Source: Chryseobacterium lathyri (GTDB lineage: Bacteria; Bacteroidota; Bacteroidia; Flavobacteriales; Weeksellaceae). Taken from it: a stretch of DNA of 64,000 nucleotides. A model generated the notes under the pieces. That model made no database searches and had not been told where the DNA came from. It saw nothing but the letters and a program-made list of their open reading frames with translations. This document shows, piece by piece, positions 16,265 to 25,156 of this stretch. The DNA is taken from NCBI RefSeq assembly GCF_003290185.1, contig NZ_QNFY01000009.1, forward strand, positions 62,001 to 126,000, written 5' to 3'. Made by a program: the position numbers and the translations under genes. Position 1 is the first letter of the stretch. The number at the start of each line of letters is the position of its first letter.

Positions 16265-16636
16265 TTACTGTTTTTTGTCATGATTAATCAGCTTAATTGC
16301 ATAGTATGTAAGCAGTGTTGTCAGGACGAAATATGGAATAATAAAATGAAATTTATAGCCCGGAATCACTTCAAAGTTCAATTTTTTCCTGATTAAGTAC
16401 ATTAAACCGAATTTTAAAAGGATCAGCCCAATCACAGACAGCCCTAAAAATTCAGGCACTACCCTATTAATTAAAACAATCATTGTAATCATCAGCATGA
16501 ACATGACACTTAAAAAAAGATAAAATTTAACAATAATAATCTCATCTAAGTGAAAAACAAATTTCCAAAGGGAAAAATGGATCAGAAATGTTAAAAAGAA
16601 TAATACCGTAACCAGGATATTAGGATTTAATTTCAT
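16265..16636 (-). CDS. Small membrane protein at the head of the atp operon
   Basis: A 123-residue protein with four predicted membrane helices (about 8-25, 34-56, 64-82, 98-117) and short charged ends (INHDKKQ). It has no motif that I can name. It is the first gene before atpB, 59 bp upstream, and a TAnnTTTG element precedes it. Its place and size recall AtpI-type assembly proteins, but I see no sequence proof. I would label it hypothetical, atp-associated. Confidence 0.75.
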   Translation of the reverse strand: MKLNPNILVTVLFFLTFLIHFSLWKFVFHLDEIIIVKFYLFLSVMFMLMITMIVLINRVVPEFLGLSVIGLILLKFGLMYLIRKKLNFEVIPGYKFHFIIPYFVLTTLLTYYAIKLINHDKKQ

Positions 16637-16667
16637 TGCAAATACTATGGTTTATTTTAAGTGATCA

Positions 16668-16675
16668 CAAAAATA
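16668..16675 (-). promoter_or_regulatory. -7 element of the atp operon promoter
   Basis: TATTTTTG on the minus strand fits TAnnTTTG, 31 nt before the start of the first operon gene. No TTTG is seen at the usual distance upstream. Confidence 0.55.
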
Positions 16676-16751
16676 GACTTTTTCTATCGAATTTCACATG
16701 AATTGATTTTTATCATTTTTTCTATATATATAATATTACGTATCGTAAGAC

Positions 16752-16782
16752 TTTGGATATGCCTAAAAATTCCTTATTTTTG
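16752..16782 (+). promoter_or_regulatory. Promoter of ffh
   Basis: TTTG (16752-16755) and TATTTTTG (16775-16782) are 19 nt apart, a full match to the Bacteroidetes consensus. The predicted start is about 18 nt before the ffh ATG. Confidence 0.8.
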
Positions 16783-16805
16783 CAAACCTATAATTTACAA
16801 TACAT

Positions 16806-18167
16806 ATGTTTAATAGTTTACAGGATAAATTAGACAAGGCTCTACATAATATTTCCGGACGCGGGAAAATCACAGAAATCAACGTGGCGGAAACCGTAAA
16901 GGAGATCCGTAGAGCGCTGGTAGATGCCGATGTTAACTATAAAGTTGCAAAAGATCTTACCAAAAGAGTTCAGGATAAAGCTTTAGGACAGAACGTTCTT
17001 ACTTCCCTTACACCGGGACAGCTGATGACGAAGATTGTTCATGACGAGCTGGTAGATCTGATGGGAGGTTCTCAGGAAGGAATCAATCTTTCAGGAAAAC
17101 CTACCGTAATTCTTATTGCAGGTCTTCAGGGTTCGGGTAAGACTACTTTCTCCGGAAAACTGGCCAATTACTTAAAAACAAAAAGAACTAAGAAACCTTT
17201 ATTGGTTGCCTGTGACGTTTACCGTCCTGCTGCAATTGACCAGCTTAAAGTATTGGGTGGTCAGATTGGGGTTCCGGTATTTACAGAAGAAGGTTCTACC
17301 AATCCATCTACCATTGCTGAAAATGCAATTAATTTTGCAAAAGCAAACGGTCATGATGTAGTGATCGTTGATACCGCAGGACGTCTTGCGATTGACGAGC
17401 AGATGATGAACGAGATCAAATCTGTACATTATTTCATCAAGCCTCAGGAAACCTTATTCGTAGTAGATTCCATGACCGGTCAGGATGCTGTAAATACAGC
17501 AAAGGCATTCAACGATGCCCTGAACTTTGACGGTGTTGTCCTTACTAAATTAGATGGTGATACAAGAGGTGGTGCCGCTTTAACGATCCGTTCTGTTGTT
17601 GAAAAACCAATCAAATTCATCTCTACCGGTGAGAAAATGGAAGCTTTAGATCTTTTCTATCCGGAAAGAATGGCAGACAGGATCTTAGGAATGGGAGATG
17701 TAGTTTCCTTAGTAGAAAGGGCTCAGGAACAGTTTGATGAGGAAGAGGCTAAAAAGCTTCACAAAAAGATCGCTAAAAACGAATTCGGATTTGATGATTT
17801 CCTTAAACAGATCAACCAGATCAAAAAGATGGGTAATATGAAAGACCTTATGGGAATGATTCCAGGGGTTGGAAAGGCAATCAAAGATGTTGAGATCAGT
17901 GACGATGCTTTCAAACACATTGAAGCAATCATCTACTCTATGACACCCGACGAAAGAAGAAGACCTTCTATCATTAATACCCAGAGAAAACAGAGAATTG
18001 CAAAAGGTGCAGGAAGAAAGATTGAAGATGTGAATCAACTGATGAAGCAGTTCGAACAGATGGGCAAAATGATGAAGATGATGCAGGGACCTCAGGGAAA
18101 ACAGATGATGCAGATGATGAGCAAAATGCCAAATATGCCAGGCATGGGCGGAATGATGGGAAAATAA
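16806..18167 (+). CDS. ffh: Signal recognition particle GTPase Ffh (SRP54)
   Basis: A 453-residue protein that binds signal sequences and 4.5S RNA and docks with FtsY for co-translational membrane targeting. An N domain (1-95) leads to a GTPase domain with G1 GLQGSGKTT (106-114), VDTAGRL, TKLDGDTRGG and the closing-loop FISTGEKMEALDLFYPERM. The Met-rich M domain (about 300-453) ends in a run of MMKMMQ and MPNMPGMGG. Length is normal. It is a single gene with a bidirectional terminator. Confidence 0.98.
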   Translation: MFNSLQDKLDKALHNISGRGKITEINVAETVKEIRRALVDADVNYKVAKDLTKRVQDKALGQNVLTSLTPGQLMTKIVHDELVDLMGGSQEGINLSGKPTVILIAGLQGSGKTTFSGKLANYLKTKRTKKPLLVACDVYRPAAIDQLKVLGGQIGVPVFTEEGSTNPSTIAENAINFAKANGHDVVIVDTAGRLAIDEQMMNEIKSVHYFIKPQETLFVVDSMTGQDAVNTAKAFNDALNFDGVVLTKLDGDTRGGAALTIRSVVEKPIKFISTGEKMEALDLFYPERMADRILGMGDVVSLVERAQEQFDEEEAKKLHKKIAKNEFGFDDFLKQINQIKKMGNMKDLMGMIPGVGKAIKDVEISDDAFKHIEAIIYSMTPDERRRPSIINTQRKQRIAKGAGRKIEDVNQLMKQFEQMGKMMKMMQGPQGKQMMQMMSKMPNMPGMGGMMGK

Positions 18168-18196
18168 AAATAACAAAGCCTAAACAAAAAGTCATA

Positions 18197-18227
18197 AAAA
18201 AACTCTCAGAAATTCTGAGAGTTTTTT
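18197..18227. terminator. Bidirectional terminator between ffh and an outer-membrane barrel gene
   Basis: A 15-bp perfect stem (18197-18211 with 18213-18227) has core ACTCTCAGAA / TTCTGAGAGT and A- and T-runs on both sides, so it can serve ffh (+) and the convergent barrel gene (-). Confidence 0.9.
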
Positions 18228-18231
18228 ATTT

Positions 18232-18885
18232 TTATTTGAATTTATATCCTATTCCGATCTGGAAGAAATTCATTTTCAGCTTTTCATCGTTTACTGGATC
18301 TTTGATCATATTGGTCAGTCCGAAACTGTAACGGGCATCTACAAATAATCCTTTATATACGTTATAATCAGCCCCTAAAACCAAACCGAATTCAGCAGAC
18401 TTAAGGTTATCATCAAAGTTCTTCTCCAGGAATTGTTCACCTTCATTTACAGCCTGTGGATTTGCCATTCCTCCTGATACGTCAATATTTACTTTCGTGT
18501 TGGTTCTGAAGCTTACAAAAGGTCCTGCGTATACTCCAAGTTCAGGGGTAGCATAATATCTTGCAGTTACAGGAACTACAATTCTGTTGAAATTGAATTT
18601 TTCTGTAACAGTAATTCCCATTGTTGAAACTTCAACTTTCCCACCCAGGTTTGCATACTGAACTTCTCCCTGCACAGCAAATTTATTATTGAATTTATGC
18701 TCTACCAAAGCGCCTACATAAAAGCCTGATTTAGATTTCAAACCTCCACTTACCCCTTCAAATGCATCAAGATCGTCATTTGAATTCAGTTTTGATAATG
18801 CATACCCTGCTTTTACACCGAATTTTGTCTGCGCATTCATTCCTGCACAAAAAGCAAGAGCTGATGCCAATAAGATTTTTTTCAT
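18232..18885 (-). CDS. Outer-membrane beta-barrel protein (PorT-like), copy A
   Basis: A 217-residue protein with signal peptide MKKILLASALAFCAGMNAQ, then alternating strands of an 8-stranded barrel ending in FFQIGIGYKFK with a C-terminal Lys after aromatic Phe. The opening TKFGVKAGYALSKLNS and FYVGALVEHKFNNKFAVQGE segments match the protein at 20681-21346 closely, so the two are paralogues. Function unknown; the family includes porin-like and opacity-like proteins. Confidence 0.85.
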   Translation of the reverse strand: MKKILLASALAFCAGMNAQTKFGVKAGYALSKLNSNDDLDAFEGVSGGLKSKSGFYVGALVEHKFNNKFAVQGEVQYANLGGKVEVSTMGITVTEKFNFNRIVVPVTARYYATPELGVYAGPFVSFRTNTKVNIDVSGGMANPQAVNEGEQFLEKNFDDNLKSAEFGLVLGADYNVYKGLFVDARYSFGLTNMIKDPVNDEKLKMNFFQIGIGYKFK

Positions 18886-18917
18886 GGTTATTTTATTTTA
18901 AAAAAGTTTTTAAAGAT

Positions 18918-18944
18918 AAAAAAGCCCTAAAATAATTAGGGCTT
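18918..18944 (-). terminator. Intrinsic terminator of the 18969-19631 gene
   Basis: AAGCCCTAA (18922-18930) pairs with TTAGGGCTT (18936-18944), loop AATAA, followed on the minus strand by a T-run. Confidence 0.87.
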
Positions 18945-18968
18945 CTATTTTTACAAATGCTTTGTTAA

Positions 18969-19631
18969 TTACTTAGCAAATACATATTTAACTCCGAAAG
19001 TTACAGAAGATAAATTCAAACCGAACTTATAGTTGTTTACGCTCTTAGCACCATCAACGTCTAATTTAGAAGTGTTGTATCCAAATTCACCGATAGTAGC
19101 TTCAATGCTCCAGTTTTTGTTTAAGAAATAATCTAAACCTGGCTTAACGTTAACACCGATTGAAGTATAGTTAGCTTTGTCAGAAGTAGACGCAGTGTTC
19201 GTAGTTGATCCTATTGTAGTTGTTGTTGTAGCTTCGTCTTTAAATTGTCCGAATTCCATTGGAACTTCTAATTGACCGAAGATATATAATTTGTCAGCTA
19301 AAGTCCAATATTTTCTTACGAAAGGAGCAACAACAAATGCAGATTGAGTACCTTTAGTTTCAGAAACAAAGCTACCACCTGCAATTGATCCAGTTGTAGT
19401 TTTAGTAACTTTATCACTTGCATAACCTACTCCTAAACCTACAGCAAGGTTAGTCCCTACAAAGTATCCTGCAGTTGGAACGATTCTGAAGCTTTCTACT
19501 TTAGTATCATTGTTGTTGTTTTCTTCCTGAGAATAACCAACTTGTCCTGAAATATATGCAGTTCCTTTTGCAATTTGAGCATTAGATAAACCGAAAAGTG
19601 CAACAGCACCCGCTAATAATAATTTTTTCAT
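18969..19631 (-). CDS. Outer-membrane beta-barrel protein, Thr/Asn-rich loops
   Basis: A 220-residue protein with signal peptide MKKLLLAGAVALFGLSNAQ and strand-rich mature part (GTAYISGQVGYSQEENNNND..., AVGLGVGYASD, FVVAPFVRKYWTLADKLYIFGQLE) ending VTFGVKYVFAK. One loop is low complexity (TTTTTIGSTTNTAST region, about 136-150). It resembles flavobacterial outer-membrane barrel proteins; no specific function can be given. A TAAATTTG element precedes it. Confidence 0.82.
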   Translation of the reverse strand: MKKLLLAGAVALFGLSNAQIAKGTAYISGQVGYSQEENNNNDTKVESFRIVPTAGYFVGTNLAVGLGVGYASDKVTKTTTGSIAGGSFVSETKGTQSAFVVAPFVRKYWTLADKLYIFGQLEVPMEFGQFKDEATTTTTIGSTTNTASTSDKANYTSIGVNVKPGLDYFLNKNWSIEATIGEFGYNTSKLDVDGAKSVNNYKFGLNLSSVTFGVKYVFAK

Positions 19632-20043
19632 TTTAAAAAATTTTAATACTTTCTGAGGGCAAATTTACAGTGGCTCTCGCTAATATTAAAATTTGTTAAC
19701 GTGATTAATATCATCGATAAACATTGGTGTTTTCCGAAAATAAAGCATATTCATTACAGGATTTTGATTTTTTCACAATATTTAGAATAAAAAAATTACA
19801 ATTTTTCAATAACAGCGAAAAATACTTAGTTTATTTAATTTTACCATTTTCTTTAAATTATGTTTTTTTTCCATAAACATCATGAATAATAAGATTATAA
19901 ACCGTTAATATTTAACATATTAGTCTTAATATTAAGCAAATATTTATACCTAAAGACAATTTTTCTTCTTTATTAAGTATACATTGTAAAAAAGAAACTC
20001 CGGCCTTTAACAGCCGGAGTTCTGAATTATTTTCTACTTTTTC
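19632..20043. other. 412-bp AT-rich intergenic region
   Basis: It holds the -7 element of the 18969-19631 gene (TAAATTTG, minus strand, 19660-19667) and the terminator of the 20044-20541 gene at its right end. Between about 19700 and 19985 I see only AT-rich sequence with no open frame, repeat or strong hairpin. Confidence 0.6.
19988..20021 (-). terminator. Intrinsic terminator of the 20044-20541 gene
   Basis: AACTCCGGC (19996-20004) pairs with GCCGGAGTT (20013-20021) and is followed on the minus strand by TCTTTTTT. Confidence 0.88.
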
Positions 20044-20541
20044 TTATTTGATGAAGAAGTTGTATCCAATATTAATGGCACCTACGTTCCAGTTGGCTGT
20101 ATACCATCCGTAGTCACGCTTGTTGCTGATTGTCTGGTATCCTAAATAAAGTTCACCTGTAGACATCTGGTATCCAAATTTAGGCTGAGCATAGAAACCA
20201 CCATCTACTCCATCTTTTGTAGAAATTCCGTATCCAAGATCTAATCCTACAAAGATAGGAGCTCCTGAGAATTTATATTTACCGGAAACTGCTACAGGAA
20301 TAAATCCGAAATCATCAAAGTTATCTTTTCCAAAGAAATGTGAATACCCTGTGGTAACTCCAAGATCAAGTCCTTTTGTAATGTTCCACATATAGGCAGC
20401 ATCCACTCCTAATGTAAATGAAGAAGCATCACCAGCATCACCTACCGGAACACCGATGTGACCTCCCAGTTTAAAACCTTCCTGCGCCTGTGCAGCACCG
20501 CCTAGCAGCGCAAAAGCACCTAGTAAAAATAGTTTTTTCAT
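20044..20541 (-). CDS. Small outer-membrane beta-barrel protein
   Basis: A 165-residue protein with signal peptide MKKLFLLGAFALLGGAAQAQ. The mature part has alternating strands (GFKLGGHIGVPVGDA, LGVDAAYMWNITKGLDLGVT, VAVSGKYKFSG, IFVGLDLGYGIST) and ends INIGYNFFIK, as expected for a small eight-stranded barrel. No functional residues are recognised. A TAATTTTG element (20567-20574, minus strand) precedes the start by 26 nt. Confidence 0.82.
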   Translation of the reverse strand: MKKLFLLGAFALLGGAAQAQEGFKLGGHIGVPVGDAGDASSFTLGVDAAYMWNITKGLDLGVTTGYSHFFGKDNFDDFGFIPVAVSGKYKFSGAPIFVGLDLGYGISTKDGVDGGFYAQPKFGYQMSTGELYLGYQTISNKRDYGWYTANWNVGAINIGYNFFIK

Positions 20542-20623
20542 TTTTTAAATAGTTTGATTGATGCTGCAAAATTACTAAATATTTTTATTATTAACATAAA
20601 ATTAACGGGAGACGTCTCTTAGA

Positions 20624-20656
20624 AACAAAAGAAGCGGGCCAATTTAGGCCCGCTTC
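20624..20656 (-). terminator. Intrinsic terminator of outer-membrane barrel copy B
   Basis: GAAGCGGGCC (20631-20640) pairs exactly with GGCCCGCTTC (20647-20656), followed on the minus strand by TTTTGTTTC. Confidence 0.88.
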
Positions 20657-20680
20657 ATATTTTTAACAAGTTCTTAAAAA

Positions 20681-21346
20681 TTAGTTTCCTCCGAATTTGA
20701 AACCAACACCTACCTGGAAGAAGCTGTTAGTCAGTTTTCCATCTCCGGAATCCTTAGCTAAGTTAGAAACTCCCATGTTGTATCTGGCGTCAAAAAACAA
20801 ACCATTTTCCAAAGCATACTCAGCACCCAGGAAAGGAGCAATATTCAAAGTGTTAACCTGGTCTTTAATGTCTCTCTCATCGTCTGCAGAGATTTCGAAT
20901 CCTGGAATCATTCCCAAACCAAGATCTGCTACAGTTTTTGTTTTTGCAGAAATGATAAGTCCGAAACTTGCTCCGGCAGAAACTGATAAACCTTCAGTAA
21001 TGAAGTATTTAGCAGAAACAGGAATCAAAATAGTCCCGAAAGTGGTCTTGTTCTTAATGTTAAAGAATGTACCTGCATCATCCTCATCTTCCACTCTTTC
21101 AGTAATTTTACCTCCTAGTGGCGAGTATAAAACTTCACCCTGAAGAGCAAATTTATCACTTAGTTTATGCTCTACCAAAACACCTGCATAGAAAGTGTGT
21201 GAAGGATCTGTATTTTCAGAATTCCCGTCGTCTTTAAATTTTAAAGTTGAAAGTGAGTAACCGGCTTTAGCCCCGAATCTTGTTTCTTGAGCGCTTAGAT
21301 TAGCGCTAACTACAGCCGCCGCTGCAATAAGTAAAAATTTTCTCAT
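20681..21346 (-). CDS. Outer-membrane beta-barrel protein (PorT-like), copy B
   Basis: A 221-residue paralogue of the 18232-18885 protein. Signal peptide MRKFLLIAAAAVVSANLSAQ, then ETRFGAKAGYSLSTLKF, TFYAGVLVEHKLSDKFALQGE and a C-terminus FFQVGVGFKFGGN. Differences concentrate in loops, including an acidic loop (RVEDEDDAG). It has its own full promoter and terminator, so it is expressed independently of its neighbours. Function unknown. Confidence 0.85.
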   Translation of the reverse strand: MRKFLLIAAAAVVSANLSAQETRFGAKAGYSLSTLKFKDDGNSENTDPSHTFYAGVLVEHKLSDKFALQGEVLYSPLGGKITERVEDEDDAGTFFNIKNKTTFGTILIPVSAKYFITEGLSVSAGASFGLIISAKTKTVADLGLGMIPGFEISADDERDIKDQVNTLNIAPFLGAEYALENGLFFDARYNMGVSNLAKDSGDGKLTNSFFQVGVGFKFGGN

Positions 21347-21369
21347 GATTATTTTTTAGTATTCGGTCA

Positions 21370-21400
21370 CAAAACTAAGTTTTTTTTTTAGAACACCAAA
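21370..21400 (-). promoter_or_regulatory. Promoter of outer-membrane barrel copy B
   Basis: On the minus strand TTTG (21397-21400) and TAGTTTTG (21370-21377) are separated by 19 nt, a full consensus match. The -7 element is 24 nt from the start codon. Confidence 0.8.
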
Positions 21401-21469
21401 TAGTGGGTAAAAATATTATCACAAACAATTAATACTAAATGTAAAAACATTCGGTTCAAGCAGTTCCAA

Positions 21470-22426
21470 TTAATCCTTCAGCCTCTTGTCCTCTTCGTTG
21501 TATGCCAGAATTATCTTTTTCACAACAGGATGTCTTACAACATCTTCTTCAGTAAGGTGTACAAAACCGATTTCTTTAACATCTCTAAGAATTCTCATAG
21601 CTTCTTTCAATCCGGATTGTTGTTTCGGCGGCAGATCGATCTGGGTTGGATCTCCTGTGATGATGAATTTAGCATTCATCCCCATTCTTGTCAGAAACAT
21701 TTTCATTTGGGCATGAGTTGTATTCTGTGCTTCATCAAGGATTACAAAGGCATCATCCAGCGTACGCCCTCTCATGAAAGCCAACGGAGCGACTTCAATC
21801 ACTTTCTTCTCCATAAACCCTTCCAGTTTTTCATGAGGGATCATATCTCTAAGCGCATCATATAAAGGCTGCAAATACGGATCCAGCTTTTCTTTAAGAT
21901 CTCCGGGTAAAAATCCAAGGCTCTCTCCTGCTTCTACCGCAGGTCTCGTCAGGACAATTCTTTTCACCTCTTTATCTCTCAAAGCTCTCGCTGCCAAAGC
22001 CACACTGGTATACGTTTTTCCGGTTCCCGCAGGTCCTATCGCAAAAACCATATCTTTTTTCTCGGTTTCTTTTACCAGTTTCTTAAGATTGGTAGTTTTA
22101 GCTTTAATGATCTTACCGTTGACCCCCTTTACAATAATATCCTGGTCGAAAATCAGTTGTTTTTCATTCTCGTCCTTAATATTCAGGACATTCTCAACGT
22201 CTTTTAAAGCGATAGAATTGTTTTCAGAGATAAATTTTACAAGATTATCCAGTTTCTGTCTGAGTATATCTAATGCTTCCTGATTACCCATTGCAAAGAC
22301 AAAATGGTCTCTTCCGGTAATCTTAAGGGTAGGAAAGCTTGATTTTAATAAGTTGAAATATTGGTTATTAACGCCATAGAAGGTCTTTACATCGATGTCT
22401 TCTAAATCATATGTTAATTCAAACAT
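21470..22426 (-). CDS. PhoH-family ATPase
   Basis: A 318-residue cytosolic P-loop protein with Walker A GPAGTGKT (131-138), Walker B FVILDEAQNTT and sensor region ITGDPTQIDLP. An N-terminal about 110 residues precede the ATPase domain. PhoH proteins are superfamily-1-type helicase-like ATPases implicated in RNA metabolism; the exact role is unsettled. It is divergent from the SAM hydrolase gene, and a TAAATTTG element (22471-22478, minus strand) lies 44 nt upstream. Confidence 0.93.
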   Translation of the reverse strand: MFELTYDLEDIDVKTFYGVNNQYFNLLKSSFPTLKITGRDHFVFAMGNQEALDILRQKLDNLVKFISENNSIALKDVENVLNIKDENEKQLIFDQDIIVKGVNGKIIKAKTTNLKKLVKETEKKDMVFAIGPAGTGKTYTSVALAARALRDKEVKRIVLTRPAVEAGESLGFLPGDLKEKLDPYLQPLYDALRDMIPHEKLEGFMEKKVIEVAPLAFMRGRTLDDAFVILDEAQNTTHAQMKMFLTRMGMNAKFIITGDPTQIDLPPKQQSGLKEAMRILRDVKEIGFVHLTEEDVVRHPVVKKIILAYNEEDKRLKD

Positions 22427-22500
22427 GCAGTATTTTATTTTTATTAGATTTTAAAATTAAAGCTTTTTTTCAAATTTATATCAATTCTTTTCTACAATCT

Positions 22501-22533
22501 TTTGGGGCTTTCTTTTTATTTTAAATAACTTTG
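22501..22533 (+). promoter_or_regulatory. Promoter of the SAM hydrolase gene
   Basis: TTTG (22501-22504) and TAACTTTG (22526-22533) are 21 nt apart. The start codon is 31 nt further on. Confidence 0.72.
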
Positions 22534-22564
22534 CAGGAAACACTATTTATTCTATCAACGATCC

Positions 22565-23392
22565 ATGTCAATTATTACCCTTACTTCGGATTTCGGAAAT
22601 TTAGATTACAGAGTTGCCGCTGTGAAAGGCAAAATTCTGTCTTTAAATTCTAAGGTTAATATTGTTGATATAACCCACGAAATTCAAGCTTTCAACCTGA
22701 TACAGACATCGTATATTGTACGCAACGCCTATAAATATTTCCCTAAGGGGACAATTCACATTCTTTCTGTAGACAGTTTTTACAACAGATCCAGAAAAAA
22801 CATTCTTTATAAGGCAGACGGCTCCTACTTTTTAGCAGCAGACAACGGACTTTTAAGCCTTGTCTTTTTTGATATAAAACCGGAAGCGATATACGAAATC
22901 ACTTTGAACAACCGCTTCGATGATGTGGTAAACTTTACTTCCACCGATGTTTTTGTGCCTGCAGCAGTACATCTTGCGAATGGCGGACTTCCAGAAGTAA
23001 TAGGCCGGAAAATAGATTCGGCAAAGGAACTTCTTTTTCCGAAACCTGTCTTCAATGAATCTGAAAAAATGATCATTGGAGAAGTAACCTATATTGATAA
23101 TTTCGGAAATATAATCTCAAATATCAGTAAAGATTTTTTTGAAAACACAGGCAAAGGAAATGAAGGTTTTACTATAAAATTCAGAAATTTAACACTTTCA
23201 AGGGTGTATTCCAGCCATACGGAAGTGGTTTCCGACTGGGAAAGGGAAACAGAATTCCACGGACAGTCGGCAGCGATCTTCAATGATAGTCAGCTTTTGG
23301 AGCTCACCATCTATAAAGGGAGTAAAAAAAACGGGGCCAAAAGCCTGTTTGGGCTCAATGTAGGCGAGAATATCTACGTTGAATTTGTCTAA
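22565..23392 (+). CDS. S-adenosyl-L-methionine hydrolase (SAM hydroxide adenosyltransferase family)
   Basis: A 275-residue protein of the DUF62/fluorinase-chlorinase superfamily. It opens ITLTSDFGNLDYRVAAVKGKI and has VDITHEI, FLAADNGLLSLVF and VTYIDNFGNIISNIS in the usual places. The Asp-Arg-His set that marks the water-using (SAM to adenosine plus methionine) branch seems present: Asp70 and Arg77, seven apart, and His136 in VPAAVHLANGG. The halogenase loop is absent. The cellular purpose of these enzymes is poorly known. A single gene, followed by the E2 gene 63 bp later. Confidence 0.87.
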   Translation: MSIITLTSDFGNLDYRVAAVKGKILSLNSKVNIVDITHEIQAFNLIQTSYIVRNAYKYFPKGTIHILSVDSFYNRSRKNILYKADGSYFLAADNGLLSLVFFDIKPEAIYEITLNNRFDDVVNFTSTDVFVPAAVHLANGGLPEVIGRKIDSAKELLFPKPVFNESEKMIIGEVTYIDNFGNIISNISKDFFENTGKGNEGFTIKFRNLTLSRVYSSHTEVVSDWERETEFHGQSAAIFNDSQLLELTIYKGSKKNGAKSLFGLNVGENIYVEFV

Positions 23393-23455
23393 GATTATAT
23401 ATTCCATAAAAAAACCGATTTTTTTTATATATTTGTCAAAATCTAAAAATTAAAA

Positions 23456-24772
23456 ATGGCAGAATACAAATTATTGCTTCCTTCCATGGGAGAAGGTGTT
23501 ATGGAAGCGACAATTATCACTTGGTTATTCAATGAAGGTGATAATGTAAAAGAGGATGATTCCGTAGTTGAAATTGCAACAGATAAGGTAGATTCAGACG
23601 TTCCGACACCGGTTTCGGGGAAAATTGTAAAAATCCTGAAACAAAAGGACGAGGTTGCTAAAGTTGGTGAGGCCATTGCCATTTTAGAAATTGAAGGAGA
23701 AGGCGGAAATACAGCTTCAGAAGAAGCACAACCAGAAACTCCGGCAGCCGCTCCGGATACAGAAACTTTAAAAGCTATTGAAGAGCCGTTACAGGCTGCA
23801 GCTTCCAACGTAGAGTTTTCAGGAGACCTTTACCTGTCACCATTGGTAAAATCAATTGCACAGCAGGAAAACATTTCTGAATCTGAGCTTAAAACGATTA
23901 AAGGAAGTGGTTTAGAAGGAAGAATCACAAAAGAAGATATATTAGCATACGTTTCCAACAGAGGAAACCAGCCGGCTCAGCAGGCTGTTTCTGCACAACC
24001 AGCAACTCCGGCAGCTCCAAAAGTTCCGGCTTCAGCACCGGTCTCTACGGTTCCTGTAGCAGCAGGTGACGAGATCATTCCAATGGACAGAATGAGAAAG
24101 ATCATTGCTGAAAACATGGTAAAAGCAAAACAGATTGCTCCACATGTTACTTCTTTCATCGAAACAGACGTTACCAACGTTGTAAAGTGGAGAAACAAGC
24201 ATAAAGATATTTTCGAAAAACGTGAAGGAGAAAAACTGACTTTCATGCCAATTTTCGTGAAAGCTGTAGTGAAAGCTATCCAGGATTTCCCAATGATCAA
24301 TGTTTCTATTAACGGTGAAAATATCATTAAAAAGAAAAATATCAATATCGGTATGGCTACAGCTCTGCCGGACGGAAACCTTATCGTTCCTGTAATTAAA
24401 AACGCTGATCAGTTATCGCTTTCAGGCTTGGCAAAAGCGATCAACGATTTGGCGTACAGAGCGAGAAACAAAAAACTAAGACCGGAAGATACTCAGGGAG
24501 CAACGTATACCATTTCTAACGTGGGAAGTTTCGGAAACCTTATGGGAACTCCTATTATTCCTCAGCCTCAGGTCGCTATCTTAGCTATTGGTGCTATCGT
24601 TAAAAAGCCTGCAGTTCTTGAAACTAAAGACGGTGATGTAATTGCCATCCGTCAGCTGATGTTCATGTCTCACTCTTATGACCACAGAGTGGTAGACGGA
24701 TCTTTAGGAGGGATGATGCTGAAGCATGTTCATGATTATCTTCAGAACTGGGATCTGAATACAGAAATTTAA
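23456..24772 (+). CDS. Dihydrolipoamide acyltransferase (2-oxoacid dehydrogenase E2)
   Basis: A 438-residue E2 component. The lipoyl domain (1-77) carries ATDKVDSDVP with lipoyl Lys44; a Pro/Ala/Glu linker leads to an E3/E1-binding domain (about 124-165, SPLVKSIAQQENI ... GRITKEDILAYV), a second Ala/Pro linker and the catalytic acyltransferase domain with SYDHRVVDG near the C-terminus (His and Asp). It could serve a branched-chain or pyruvate complex; the branched-chain type is suggested by its DKVDSDVPTP lipoyl motif. No E1 gene is next to it. TATATTTG at 23428-23435 is a likely -7 element. Confidence 0.9.
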   Translation: MAEYKLLLPSMGEGVMEATIITWLFNEGDNVKEDDSVVEIATDKVDSDVPTPVSGKIVKILKQKDEVAKVGEAIAILEIEGEGGNTASEEAQPETPAAAPDTETLKAIEEPLQAAASNVEFSGDLYLSPLVKSIAQQENISESELKTIKGSGLEGRITKEDILAYVSNRGNQPAQQAVSAQPATPAAPKVPASAPVSTVPVAAGDEIIPMDRMRKIIAENMVKAKQIAPHVTSFIETDVTNVVKWRNKHKDIFEKREGEKLTFMPIFVKAVVKAIQDFPMINVSINGENIIKKKNINIGMATALPDGNLIVPVIKNADQLSLSGLAKAINDLAYRARNKKLRPEDTQGATYTISNVGSFGNLMGTPIIPQPQVAILAIGAIVKKPAVLETKDGDVIAIRQLMFMSHSYDHRVVDGSLGGMMLKHVHDYLQNWDLNTEI

Positions 24773-24840
24773 TACCTGATAACTGATAAGGGACTCATTA
24801 TTTAAAGGTCATGCGGAACTTATCAAACATCTTACCATAC

Positions 24841-24870
24841 AAAACCTCCGAAAAATCCGGAGGTTTTTTT
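24841..24870 (+). terminator. Intrinsic terminator after the E2 gene
   Basis: AAAACCTCCG (24841-24850) pairs with CGGAGGTTTT (24858-24867), and the T-run continues to 24870. It lies 69 bp past the stop. Confidence 0.88.
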
Positions 24871-24964
24871 ACTATTAAAAGATTATCTGTACATTTGAGT
24901 TAAATACGAAACTAACCATAAAACACAATAATCTTAATAAAAACATCACAACCCAATCTTAAAT

Positions 24965-25156
24965 ATGAAAGAAGTAACTTTAATTGCAATTATTTCATTA
25001 TGCATCATCATTGCCACTTATTTTGTTGAATTTATCATAGGATTTTTCAACATTAATGATATCATGTACGTATACCGTGTTTGTGGCGTAATAAGCCTTC
25101 TGGGCTATGTCGGCATCTTACCTTTCTTTATCAAGCTCTATCAAAAACAGCGATAA
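24965..25156 (+). CDS. Small membrane protein, 63 residues
   Basis: Begins MKEVTLIAIISLCIIIATYFVEF and has two predicted membrane helices (about 4-25 and 38-57) ending FIKLYQKQR. I do not recognise a family. Its stop codon overlaps the start of the next gene in TAATG (25154-25158), a sign of translational coupling and the best evidence that it is real. Confidence 0.6.
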   Translation: MKEVTLIAIISLCIIIATYFVEFIIGFFNINDIMYVYRVCGVISLLGYVGILPFFIKLYQKQR

